Assembly (NCBI GenBank): GCA_017849575.1
Contig: JAFIGV010000014.1
Coordinates: 248,001-312,000 of the forward strand
DNA length: 64,000 nt
Direction: 5' to 3'
DNA from: Flavipsychrobacter sp.
GTDB lineage: Bacteria; Bacteroidota; Bacteroidia; Chitinophagales; Chitinophagaceae
Shown: piece after piece, positions 33,089-41,089 of the stretch
How positions within the stretch are numbered: position 1 is the first letter of the stretch
How the letters are laid out: the number at the start of each line of letters is the position of its first letter
Program-made: the position numbers and the translations under genes
Notes under the pieces: generated by a model
Told to the model about the DNA's origin: nothing
The model's input: only the letters and a program-made list of their open reading frames with translations
The model's database searches: none

Positions 33089-33829
33089 ATGCAACAGGAA
33101 CAAGTAGATTGGTTTGAGAGTTGGTTCGGCTCGCCTTATTATCACATATTGTACGAACACCGCGACGAATTCGAAGCACAGGCTTTTGTAGATCAGCTTA
33201 TTGATTATTTACAGCCGCCGCCCGGCAGTAAAATGGTAGATATAGCCTGTGGCGAGGGTCGCTATGCCGTTCAGCTTGCCAGCCGGGGTTTTGACGTCAC
33301 AGGCATCGACCTTTCGTATGAAAGCATAGAGAAGGCGAAAAAATCTGAAGGCAAAAATCTGCAGTTTCTGGTGCACGACATGCGATTCCCTTTCTACATC
33401 AATTACTTCGACTACGCTTTTAATTTCTTTACCAGTTTTGGATACTTCGCGGCGCAACGCGATCATCTGATGGCTGCAAAAGCATTCGGACTATCGTTAA
33501 AAAAGGGCGGCCTTTTGGTCATTGACTACCTGAACCGCGAATACACGCTCGCCAGAATGCAACCTGAATCCACTGTCCGTCGGGGTGACTATGAATTCCA
33601 GATAAAAAAACGATTGGAGGATGGTCATATCGTTAAAGACATCAGTTTCAGAGACTCGGAAAATAAACTGCGCAACTATCGGGAGCGTGTGGCTGCCTTT
33701 TCACTTTCGGATTTTGTACGGATGTTTCGCGAAGCCGGTTTGTCGCTCATCGGGACCTATGGCGACTATGCGTTGAACCCTTATCATCCATTCGATTCGC
33801 CGAGGATGATCATGACCTTCAAAAAATAA
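33089..33829 (+). CDS. Class I SAM-dependent methyltransferase
   Basis: 246 residues. Motif I MVDIACGEGRYAVQLASRG binds SAM; VTGIDLSYESIEKAKK holds the ribose-binding acidic residue; FDYAFNFFTSFGYF is motif IV. The N-terminal WFESWFGSPYYHILYEHRDE is a recognisable lead for a family of small methyltransferases of unknown substrate. DSPRMIMTFKK is the C-terminal strand. It lies 2 bp upstream of a PAP2 phosphatase gene, so the two are co-expressed, though no joint pathway is known to me. Confidence 0.85.
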   Translation: MQQEQVDWFESWFGSPYYHILYEHRDEFEAQAFVDQLIDYLQPPPGSKMVDIACGEGRYAVQLASRGFDVTGIDLSYESIEKAKKSEGKNLQFLVHDMRFPFYINYFDYAFNFFTSFGYFAAQRDHLMAAKAFGLSLKKGGLLVIDYLNREYTLARMQPESTVRRGDYEFQIKKRLEDGHIVKDISFRDSENKLRNYRERVAAFSLSDFVRMFREAGLSLIGTYGDYALNPYHPFDSPRMIMTFKK

Positions 33830-33831
33830 GG

Positions 33832-34446
33832 ATGTACGAGAAGCTCCACGAGATTTTTGTTTACATAGACTACACCGCCTGGTATTATCTGAATACCATG
33901 TGGCACACCAAATTTCTGGATGCTGTAGTACCCTATCTACGCAATCAGTGGACCTGGGCTCCGCTCTACCTGTTTCTGCTGGTATTTATGCTTAAAAATT
34001 TTGGATGGCGCGGAGCCCTTTGGTGTTTGTTCTTTCTTACCACCTTCGCGCTGAGTGATCAGTTGAGTGCACATCTGTTAAAGCCCATGTTCGGACGCCT
34101 GCGTCCTTGCAACAATCCGCAGCTTGCCGGTCTGGTGCATATCATCGTACCCTGCGGCAGCGGGCTAAGTTTTCCTTCTTCCCACGCCGCCAATCATTTT
34201 GCGCTCGCCACTTTTATGGCCGGCACTCTGGGATTTCTTGCTAAATGGATAAGGCCTGCAGCACTCCTCTGGGCCCTGTCTGTAGCTTATGCACAAGTGT
34301 ATGTAGGAGTGCACTTTCCGCTTGATGTTACCTGCGGCGGACTGCTCGGCGCCGCTGTAGGCCTTGTAATGGCAAGGCTTTTCGTTGTCCGGTTCCATTT
34401 GAATAGACCAGCGCTACACGCCATTGAGCATGATGAAAATGGCTAA
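33832..34446 (+). CDS. PAP2 family membrane phosphatase
   Basis: 204 residues, about six hydrophobic helices. The three phosphatase motifs are present: KPMFGRLRP (motif 1), PSSHAANHFA (motif 2, catalytic His) and VYVGVHFPLDV (motif 3, nucleophilic His). The family removes phosphate from lipid phosphates such as undecaprenyl pyrophosphate, phosphatidic acid or phosphatidylglycerol phosphate on the outer face of the inner membrane. A role in recycling the lipid carrier is plausible but not shown. Same operon as the methyltransferase before it. Confidence 0.9.
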   Translation: MYEKLHEIFVYIDYTAWYYLNTMWHTKFLDAVVPYLRNQWTWAPLYLFLLVFMLKNFGWRGALWCLFFLTTFALSDQLSAHLLKPMFGRLRPCNNPQLAGLVHIIVPCGSGLSFPSSHAANHFALATFMAGTLGFLAKWIRPAALLWALSVAYAQVYVGVHFPLDVTCGGLLGAAVGLVMARLFVVRFHLNRPALHAIEHDENG

Positions 34447-34528
34447 GCGGGAAGGAATAGGATTTAAAACCTGTACAACTCAGAATCCCCTCATGGAACG
34501 TCAACAGGAGGGTCAATAAACTATTGCA

Positions 34529-35272
34529 TTAGAGCCCACCCATCAGATGCGAACATAGAATACCCGCGGATACCGCCGCATTGAGCGACTCCGCACCGCC
34601 CCGTCGCGGAATGGTGATAGGCTCGTCCGCAAGCCGAATCAATTTTTCCGACAACCCTCTCGACTCGTTACCAATGAGCAAAGCAGCCTGTGCAATGGGC
34701 GATTGTTCATACACGCTTTTGCCCTTCAGCACGGCAGCCAGCTTTATAATGGAAAGCATTGGAAGAAAAACCTCCAATTCCACAGTGTGCATCTGTACAC
34801 GCAAATGACCTCCCATAGCGGCTTGGATCACCTTAGGGCTAAAGGCTTCTGCACAATCTGGCGAACACACAACATTGGGTATCCCAAACCAGTCGGCAAT
34901 ACGGATAATGGTGCCCAGATTGCCTGGGTCCTGAATCTGTTCGAGAACGATCATCCACCCTGCTTCCGGCAATGCGGCTGGTGCCGGGGTTTGCTGAACC
35001 ACCAGAAGTACATGGTTGGGTGTTTTGAAAGAAGAAATCTGCATCAGCGAAGACTCGTCTGCAACCAGCGTTGCGGCTTCGGTGTGGCGCCCGACAAGCG
35101 CAGCATTTTCTACCAGCCAGGATTGCGTAGCAACGATATGCGTAATAGCCTGGGAGGACCTCAGCCATTCCTTTGCCAGCTTGTCGCCTTCTACCATAAA
35201 TACATTGTGCTCTTTACGGTACTTTTGCAGCGATAACGAACGAATGTATTTAATTTGTGCTTTTGACAACAT
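34529..35272 (-). CDS. SpoU/TrmH family RNA 2'-O-ribose methyltransferase
   Basis: 247 residues from ATG 35272 (MLSKAQIKYI). The N-terminal substrate-binding domain (FMVEGDKLAKEWL) precedes the SPOUT trefoil knot: motif 1 LEQIQDPGNLGTIIR, motif 2 ALLIGNESRGLS, motif 3 PRRGGAESLNAAVSAGIL. It methylates a ribose in rRNA or tRNA (RlmB- or TrmH-like); the exact nucleotide is not evident. A -7 box TAGCTTTG (35286-35279) is 6 nt upstream. Divergent from tamL, with only 36 bp between start codons. Confidence 0.88.
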   Translation of the reverse strand: MLSKAQIKYIRSLSLQKYRKEHNVFMVEGDKLAKEWLRSSQAITHIVATQSWLVENAALVGRHTEAATLVADESSLMQISSFKTPNHVLLVVQQTPAPAALPEAGWMIVLEQIQDPGNLGTIIRIADWFGIPNVVCSPDCAEAFSPKVIQAAMGGHLRVQMHTVELEVFLPMLSIIKLAAVLKGKSVYEQSPIAQAALLIGNESRGLSEKLIRLADEPITIPRRGGAESLNAAVSAGILCSHLMGGL

Positions 35273-35278
35273 CGTGCA

Positions 35279-35305
35279 CAAAGCTATATTAATTGTCTAA
35301 TCTTG
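35279..35305. promoter_or_regulatory. Divergent promoter pair for spoU-like gene and tamL
   Basis: Minus-strand box TAGCTTTG (35286-35279, exact) serves the RNA methyltransferase. Plus-strand box TAATCTTG (35298-35305, one mismatch) serves tamL. Only 11 bp separate them, so the upstream halves of the two promoters must overlap and polymerase binding is probably mutually exclusive. Start codons follow after 6 and 3 nt. Confidence 0.5.
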
Positions 35306-35308
35306 CAC

Positions 35309-37720
35309 ATGGGTTTAAGGAGCGCGGCAACTCAATTTTCACTCTGTATCCTTTTGATCTTGACTATTATCGTTGCCGGCTGCGACGCTACAAAACATCT
35401 GTCGAATGACGAGTACCTTCTGCGCAGCAATAACGTAAAGCTTCAAACCAATAAAGGCATTACCCGAAGGGGCGAACTTAAAGACAATATCAACAGACTC
35501 ATTGCTCAAAAGCCCAACACCTACCTTTTGCTCAATCAGTTTCCGTACAAAGTGTGGGCCTATAACCTGCGTTATGATAAGTACAAAAACGACAGTGAAG
35601 CCGTTGAGAAAAACAAGCTGATAGAAGCGCCGGTGGTCTTCGACAGCACTCAGGTACGACGGTCGGTTACCAACATCAAAAGCTATCTCTTTAATCAGGG
35701 TTATTTCTACCCCAATGTCACCGACACTGTAACTTACAAAGACAAAAAGGCCTCCGTAACCTACGATATCAACACCGGCACCAACTTTCTGATTGGCAAG
35801 GTGACAATAGATGCAGATGATAGTACCATTGCCACCATTGTACGCAGAAACATGGAGGAGTCGAACTTAAAAGATGGGCAACCGTTTGCCATGAGCTTGC
35901 TGGAACAGGAAAGAAGCCGCCTGGCCAATGTTTTGCGGGAGCATGGATACTACCGTTTTACACAGGAAAATATTGTTGACTTTTCGCTGGATACCTTTAA
36001 TAAGGATCTTGTACGGAACGTATATAACCCCTTCGAAACTGCAATTAACTTTCTGACCGCACAAAAAAAGTCCGAAAACCCAACGCTTGATGTAAAGATT
36101 GTCATCCGGTCGGATAATAAAGACGTCGTTTATAAGCGGTACGCAATCAACAAAATACTGGTGTTTCCGGACTTCAACGACCGTTCCGATATCAGGGATT
36201 CCACACTTTTACAATCCGAGATCAATGATGTTACCTTTCGATACCACCGACGATTTGTGAAAGAGAAAGTATTGTTGAAGCATATTTTCTTTGAGCACGA
36301 TAAACCCTTCAGTCAAACCGACTATGACGCCACCATAAATAAGCTCAATCAGTTGGGCGTTTTTCAGACCATAAGGATTTTTTTAGTCAACGACAGTACA
36401 CGCACCGATGACACCAGCCGAAGGTATCTGAACGCCTACATCATTATGAGCCCTTCTAAAAAATTTGACATTACCTGGTCGGTTGAACTATCCACCGGTA
36501 CCACCTATGTGCTGGGCGGGATGCCCACCGTTTCCTTCAGGGATTTTAACCTGGCCAAAGGCGCAAACCTTCTCACGGTATCGGCAAGCGTTGGACTGGA
36601 AAGCACGTATAACACCGACGTGGGAGACAATTTTTTTCAACATTTCAGTTTGCTGACCAAAACCTATGCCCTCAATGCGAGTGTAGACTTCCCCAAGTTT
36701 CTGGCACCCTTTGGAGGAAAGTTTACGAAGAGAAATATTCCCAGAACCGTAATTGGCTTTGGCACCAGTCTGCTCGACCGGGTGAACTATTTTACCCTCA
36801 CGAACACGGTAGCCAATTTTACTTACAACTGGCGGGAAACAAGCACCAACAACTGGGAGCTTTCACCCGCTTTCATGAACATTATCCGTCTGCCCAATGT
36901 CTCCGATTCTTTTCAACGAAGACTGGAGGGCAACGACTTTTTGAAAAACAGCTATCGCGAGACCTTTATTGAGGGCGAGAATATTTCCTTCACTTACTCG
37001 AACCAACTGGATAAGCACGGCGGAAGCTACAGCTATGCCCGGATAGCCCTGGAAGAAGCCGGTGGCCTTGTAGGCCTGTTGTCGAACACAGGCATCAACA
37101 AGTTCAACTTCTCTCAGTACCTCCGTATCGATTTTGATGCTCGGAGGTATATCAACCGCCGTCACGCTCAGATCGCCTTCCGGTTCTATGGAGGTGTGGG
37201 TATTCCCTACAACCAATCCAACACCCTGCCTTACATCAAACAATACTTTGTAGGCGGCGCATACAGCATACGAGGCTGGCGCATCCGCACACTCGGGCCC
37301 GGAAGCTATTACAATCCGGATGATCAGAACACAAACAGTTTTATTGACCGTACCGGCGATCTCAAGCTGGAGCTTAACGGAGAGTATCGCTTTGATGTCA
37401 TTCAACTTTTCTCCGGTGGAATAAAAATGCGGGGCGCTCTGTTTGCAGATGCCGGCAATATCTGGCTTATGAAGGAATCGTCGGCCTATCCGGGCGGGGC
37501 ATTTCACCTGAGCAATCTTTGGAATGATGTAGCCCTAAGCACAGGCGCGGGGGTTCGATTCGATCTCGCTGGCTTTTTCATCATCCGGTTCGATGGCGCC
37601 TTCCCTATAAAACGACCCTACAACAGCATTTACGATTACGGCGGGTGGACCGGCCCCTTCAACGGAAGCTGGGGCATTAGCGATGTAGTGCTGAACATAG
37701 CCGTGGGCTATCCGTTTTAG
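35309..37720 (+). CDS. tamL: BamA/TamA-like outer-membrane assembly lipoprotein (TamL)
   Basis: 803 residues from ATG 35309. A lipoprotein signal ends in VAGC, so the mature protein starts with a lipidated Cys; CDATKHLSNDEYLLRSNNVKL is the usual TamL N-terminus in Bacteroidota. Two or three POTRA domains follow (about 30-400), then a 16-strand Omp85 barrel with YFVGGAYSIRGWR, the VRGF-type motif in barrel loop 6 that is diagnostic of the superfamily. It helps insert proteins or lipids into the outer membrane, classically with TamB, which is not in this window. Confidence 0.9.
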   Translation: MGLRSAATQFSLCILLILTIIVAGCDATKHLSNDEYLLRSNNVKLQTNKGITRRGELKDNINRLIAQKPNTYLLLNQFPYKVWAYNLRYDKYKNDSEAVEKNKLIEAPVVFDSTQVRRSVTNIKSYLFNQGYFYPNVTDTVTYKDKKASVTYDINTGTNFLIGKVTIDADDSTIATIVRRNMEESNLKDGQPFAMSLLEQERSRLANVLREHGYYRFTQENIVDFSLDTFNKDLVRNVYNPFETAINFLTAQKKSENPTLDVKIVIRSDNKDVVYKRYAINKILVFPDFNDRSDIRDSTLLQSEINDVTFRYHRRFVKEKVLLKHIFFEHDKPFSQTDYDATINKLNQLGVFQTIRIFLVNDSTRTDDTSRRYLNAYIIMSPSKKFDITWSVELSTGTTYVLGGMPTVSFRDFNLAKGANLLTVSASVGLESTYNTDVGDNFFQHFSLLTKTYALNASVDFPKFLAPFGGKFTKRNIPRTVIGFGTSLLDRVNYFTLTNTVANFTYNWRETSTNNWELSPAFMNIIRLPNVSDSFQRRLEGNDFLKNSYRETFIEGENISFTYSNQLDKHGGSYSYARIALEEAGGLVGLLSNTGINKFNFSQYLRIDFDARRYINRRHAQIAFRFYGGVGIPYNQSNTLPYIKQYFVGGAYSIRGWRIRTLGPGSYYNPDDQNTNSFIDRTGDLKLELNGEYRFDVIQLFSGGIKMRGALFADAGNIWLMKESSAYPGGAFHLSNLWNDVALSTGAGVRFDLAGFFIIRFDGAFPIKRPYNSIYDYGGWTGPFNGSWGISDVVLNIAVGYPF

Positions 37721-37738
37721 GCTTCACGGATTGTGCTT

Positions 37739-37746
37739 TATCTTTG
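37739..37746 (+). promoter_or_regulatory. -7 box TATCTTTG
   Basis: Exact TAnnTTTG, 7 nt before ATG 37754 of the arginase-family gene. A TTTT at 37715-37718, 20 bp upstream, is a one-mismatch -33 candidate. Confidence 0.55.
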
Positions 37747-37753
37747 AAGAGCT

Positions 37754-38701
37754 ATGCGCAACCTGAAAATTATAGAAGTAAAGTCTGAGATCGGTGCCGG
37801 CACCCGCGGTGCAAGCCTCGGCATAGATGCCATTCAGATCGCTGCACTCGACTTTATGAGCAGCTTTTTTGTAAACTTTCCTACAGAACAGGTAGAAACA
37901 GAAAACAAACTGCTTTACGAACCGGTACAATCGCCTTATGCTAAAAGAATACATGGCGTGCTGACAATGTATGAACGTGTAGCCAAAAGTGTGAGCGACA
38001 CTTTAAGGTCCGGCCTTTTTCCACTCATACTGGCGGGCGACCATAGCACCGCCGGTGGTACAATAGCCGGTATCAGAATGGCCAAACCCAAAAACAGATT
38101 GGGTGTGGTATGGATTGATGCACATGCCGATCTCCACTCGCCCTACACTACCCCCTCGGGCAATATGCACGGCATGCCGCTGGCTACAGCCCTGGCGGAA
38201 GACAACAAAGAAAATCAGGTACACCACCCGGATGAGAAAACCATCAACCTTTGGAATCAGCTTAAGAACATCGGTAAGATCTCTCCCAAAATAAGACCTG
38301 AAGATATCGTGTTCATTGCCCTACGCGACTACGAAAAAGAAGAAGAGCACATCATCAAAAAGTCGAACATCAAAGTAATTCCGGTACAGGAGGTAAGACG
38401 CAAAGGTGTGGAAAATGTGGTTCGACAGACGCTGATGCATCTCAGCAACTGCGACGATATCTATGTTTCCTTCGATGTGGACTGCCTCGACAGTTCTATC
38501 TCAAGAGGTACGGGAACACCGGTAAGCAACGGCCTGCGCGAACGGGAAGCCGAAGATATGCTGGCCTCCCTGATGCAAAACCATAAAATTTGTTGCTTTG
38601 AAGTAACGGAGGTAAATCCCACACTGGACAAAGAAAACCTGATGGCAGAGATAGCCTTCAATATACTGCAGAGGAGTGTGAACATTCTTTTGATGAACTG
38701 A
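37754..38701 (+). CDS. Arginase/agmatinase/formiminoglutamase family enzyme
   Basis: 315 residues with the complete binuclear manganese site: His97 (AGDHS), Asp122, His124 and Asp126 (DAHADLH), Asp241 and Asp243 (DVDCLD). Arginases give urea and ornithine; agmatinases and formiminoglutamases share the fold. The NMHGMPLAT loop and overall length best fit arginase (RocF-type), and the C-terminal EVTEVNPTLD region also matches that group. It is followed 8 bp later by the YdeP-type gene, so the two are likely co-transcribed, although no metabolic connection is known to me. Confidence 0.85.
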   Translation: MRNLKIIEVKSEIGAGTRGASLGIDAIQIAALDFMSSFFVNFPTEQVETENKLLYEPVQSPYAKRIHGVLTMYERVAKSVSDTLRSGLFPLILAGDHSTAGGTIAGIRMAKPKNRLGVVWIDAHADLHSPYTTPSGNMHGMPLATALAEDNKENQVHHPDEKTINLWNQLKNIGKISPKIRPEDIVFIALRDYEKEEEHIIKKSNIKVIPVQEVRRKGVENVVRQTLMHLSNCDDIYVSFDVDCLDSSISRGTGTPVSNGLREREAEDMLASLMQNHKICCFEVTEVNPTLDKENLMAEIAFNILQRSVNILLMN

Positions 38702-38709
38702 TCTTTTCT

Positions 38710-41076
38710 ATGGGTGAAACGGGTTTGGCGGACCTAAAAAAATATCCAGACTTTATGAGTGAGGAGCAGAAAATACCTAATGCGGAAAACCCGGAGATCT
38801 TCACCGGACTCAGGCTCACGAAGCCATCAACCGTAGCGGCAGGTATTCCTGCAGTGCTCTCCTCCGCACGTCATGTCTTTGGTGCTATGAATATGGCCAG
38901 GGGATTGAAAGCGCTTTTTGCCCTAAATCAAAAAGATGGTTATGACTGCCCCGGTTGTGCCTGGCCTGACCCGGACGACGAACGATCGGGCATTGCAGAA
39001 TACTGCGAAAACGGAGCAAAAGCCATTGCAGAGGAGGCTACGACGAAAATGCTTACGCCCGAATTTTTTGCAAAAAACTCCGTAGCCAGTCTTGCTGACC
39101 TTACAGATTATGAGATCGGCAAGAAAGGCAGAATAGCGCAGCCGATGTATTTACCCAAAGGCGCCACACACTACGAACCCATAAGCTGGGATGATGCATT
39201 TCAAAAAATAGGCAAGGCTCTGAATTCTTTACCAGACCCGGACGAGGCGATTTTTTACACTTCCGGTCGCACGAGCAACGAAGCTGCCTATCTCTACCAG
39301 TTATTTGTACGGGCTTACGGCACTAACAATCTGCCGGACTGCTCAAACATGTGTCATGAATCCTCCGGTGTAGCGCTCACAGAAAGCCTTGGCATTGGTA
39401 AGGGATCCGTAACACTCGAAGACTTCTTCAAAGCGGAAGTGATCATCATCCTTGGTCAAAACCCGGGCACCAACCACCCGAGAATGCTCACCGCACTGCA
39501 AAAAGCTAAAGAAAAAGGTGCAGTGATCATTTCTGTCAATCCGTTGCCTGAAACGGGCCTGCTGGGCTTCAGAAATCCGCAGACCGTAAAGGGCGCATTA
39601 GGCATCAGCGCGTCGCTCACAGATATTTTTCTGCAAGTACGGCTTAATGGCGATATGGCCCTGCTTCAGGCCCTTGAACTGCTGCTGTTAGCCGAGGAAG
39701 ACAGGGAACCGGGCAGTGTTTTTGATGGTAGCTTTATTGCAGAACACACAACGGGATATGAGGACTTTATCAGTCACCTCCGGAAACAGGATTTGAAAAG
39801 GCTGGTAGGAGCGTCGGGCATCAAGCTGGAACAAATTAGCGAAGTAGCCGCGATCCTGAAAAATAAAAACAAGATCATTGCCTGCTGGGCCATGGGACTT
39901 ACGCAGCATAAGAATGCTGTGGATACCATAAAGGAGGTCGTAAACCTGCTTTTGCTTAAAGGCAGCATAGGCAAGCCCGGCGCCGGTACTTGTCCGGTTA
40001 GGGGGCATAGCAATGTGCAGGGCGACCGTACAATGGGCATTTATGAAAAGCCGTCTGCAGCATTTCTGGATCGGCTTCAGTCTGTATATGGATTTGAGCC
40101 GCCCCGAAAATGGGGATATGATACCGTTGAAGCCATACACGCCATGCACGAGGGCAAGGCAAAGATATTTTTCGGTATGGGCGGAAATTTTTTATCGGCT
40201 ACGCCAGACACACAATACACAGCAGAGGCGCTTCGCCGCTGCAGGCTAACGGTACAGGTTTCCACCAAATTGAACCGAAGTCACTTAATCACCGGCGAGG
40301 AAGCTATTATTCTGCCCACGCTGGGCCGAAGCGACAAAGATGTCGTCAACAATCAGGTGCAGTTCATTTCCTGCGAAAATTCAATGGGCGTGGTGCAGAT
40401 GTCTAAGGGAAACCTAAAGCCGGTTTCTGAACAGTTGTTGAGCGAACCCGTAATCGTATGTCGGTTGGCAAAGGCAACACTGAGGCCTGACGTCCCGATC
40501 AACTGGGATTTGTACCAGCAGCACTACGACTACATTCGTAATGATATTGAACTGACGATACCCGGCTTTCAGGACTACAACAATAAAGTCCGGCAGCCCG
40601 GCGGCTTTTATCTCCCCAATGGTGCTCGGGAAGGACGGTATCATACTCTCAGCGGAAAAGCACACTTCAATACAGCAGCGGTAACGATCACCGAACTGGC
40701 ACAGGATGAATATATGATGATGACGATCCGCAGCCACGATCAATTCAACACCACCATATACGGATTGCACGACAGATACCGGGGCGTCTATAATGAGCGC
40801 CGTGTGATCTTTATGAACGAAGCGGACATGAAGCGCGAGGCTCTTGCCAGTGGCGACCTGGTAGATCTGTACAACTACTTTGAGGGAGTAGAGCGTGTCG
40901 CAAAAAAATTTATTGTCGTGCCTTTTAACATCCCTGAACGATGCACGGCCACGTACTTTCCGGAGACAAATGTGCTGGTGCCTATCAACAGCACTGCCGA
41001 TAAAAGCAACACACCCACCTCAAAAATGGTGATCCTGAACATACGCAGACATCCGGTGCAGGAACCAGCTATTTAG
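38710..41076 (+). CDS. FdhF/YdeP family molybdopterin oxidoreductase
   Basis: 788 residues, a DMSO-reductase-superfamily large subunit. GYDCPGCAWPDPDDERSG (Cys80, Cys83) and EYCENGAKA are hallmarks of the YdeP branch, replacing the [4Fe-4S] motif of formate dehydrogenase. LPDCSNMCHESSG supplies a Cys at the Mo-ligand position used by Sec/Cys in formate dehydrogenases. GQNPGTNHPRML and GHSNVQGDRTMG bind the bis-MGD cofactor. Its reaction is unsettled; YdeP is linked with acid resistance in E. coli. No signal peptide. An alternative start is ATG 38755. No FdhD or cofactor-synthesis gene is nearby. Confidence 0.9.
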   Translation: MGETGLADLKKYPDFMSEEQKIPNAENPEIFTGLRLTKPSTVAAGIPAVLSSARHVFGAMNMARGLKALFALNQKDGYDCPGCAWPDPDDERSGIAEYCENGAKAIAEEATTKMLTPEFFAKNSVASLADLTDYEIGKKGRIAQPMYLPKGATHYEPISWDDAFQKIGKALNSLPDPDEAIFYTSGRTSNEAAYLYQLFVRAYGTNNLPDCSNMCHESSGVALTESLGIGKGSVTLEDFFKAEVIIILGQNPGTNHPRMLTALQKAKEKGAVIISVNPLPETGLLGFRNPQTVKGALGISASLTDIFLQVRLNGDMALLQALELLLLAEEDREPGSVFDGSFIAEHTTGYEDFISHLRKQDLKRLVGASGIKLEQISEVAAILKNKNKIIACWAMGLTQHKNAVDTIKEVVNLLLLKGSIGKPGAGTCPVRGHSNVQGDRTMGIYEKPSAAFLDRLQSVYGFEPPRKWGYDTVEAIHAMHEGKAKIFFGMGGNFLSATPDTQYTAEALRRCRLTVQVSTKLNRSHLITGEEAIILPTLGRSDKDVVNNQVQFISCENSMGVVQMSKGNLKPVSEQLLSEPVIVCRLAKATLRPDVPINWDLYQQHYDYIRNDIELTIPGFQDYNNKVRQPGGFYLPNGAREGRYHTLSGKAHFNTAAVTITELAQDEYMMMTIRSHDQFNTTIYGLHDRYRGVYNERRVIFMNEADMKREALASGDLVDLYNYFEGVERVAKKFIVVPFNIPERCTATYFPETNVLVPINSTADKSNTPTSKMVILNIRRHPVQEPAI

Positions 41077-41089
41077 TTGAGACCGCTTT

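Noticed and set aside
33089-34446. Methyltransferase-PAP2 pair as a dedicated lipid-carrier pathway
   Set aside because: Both families are generic, and adjacency of two genes alone does not support a defined pathway.
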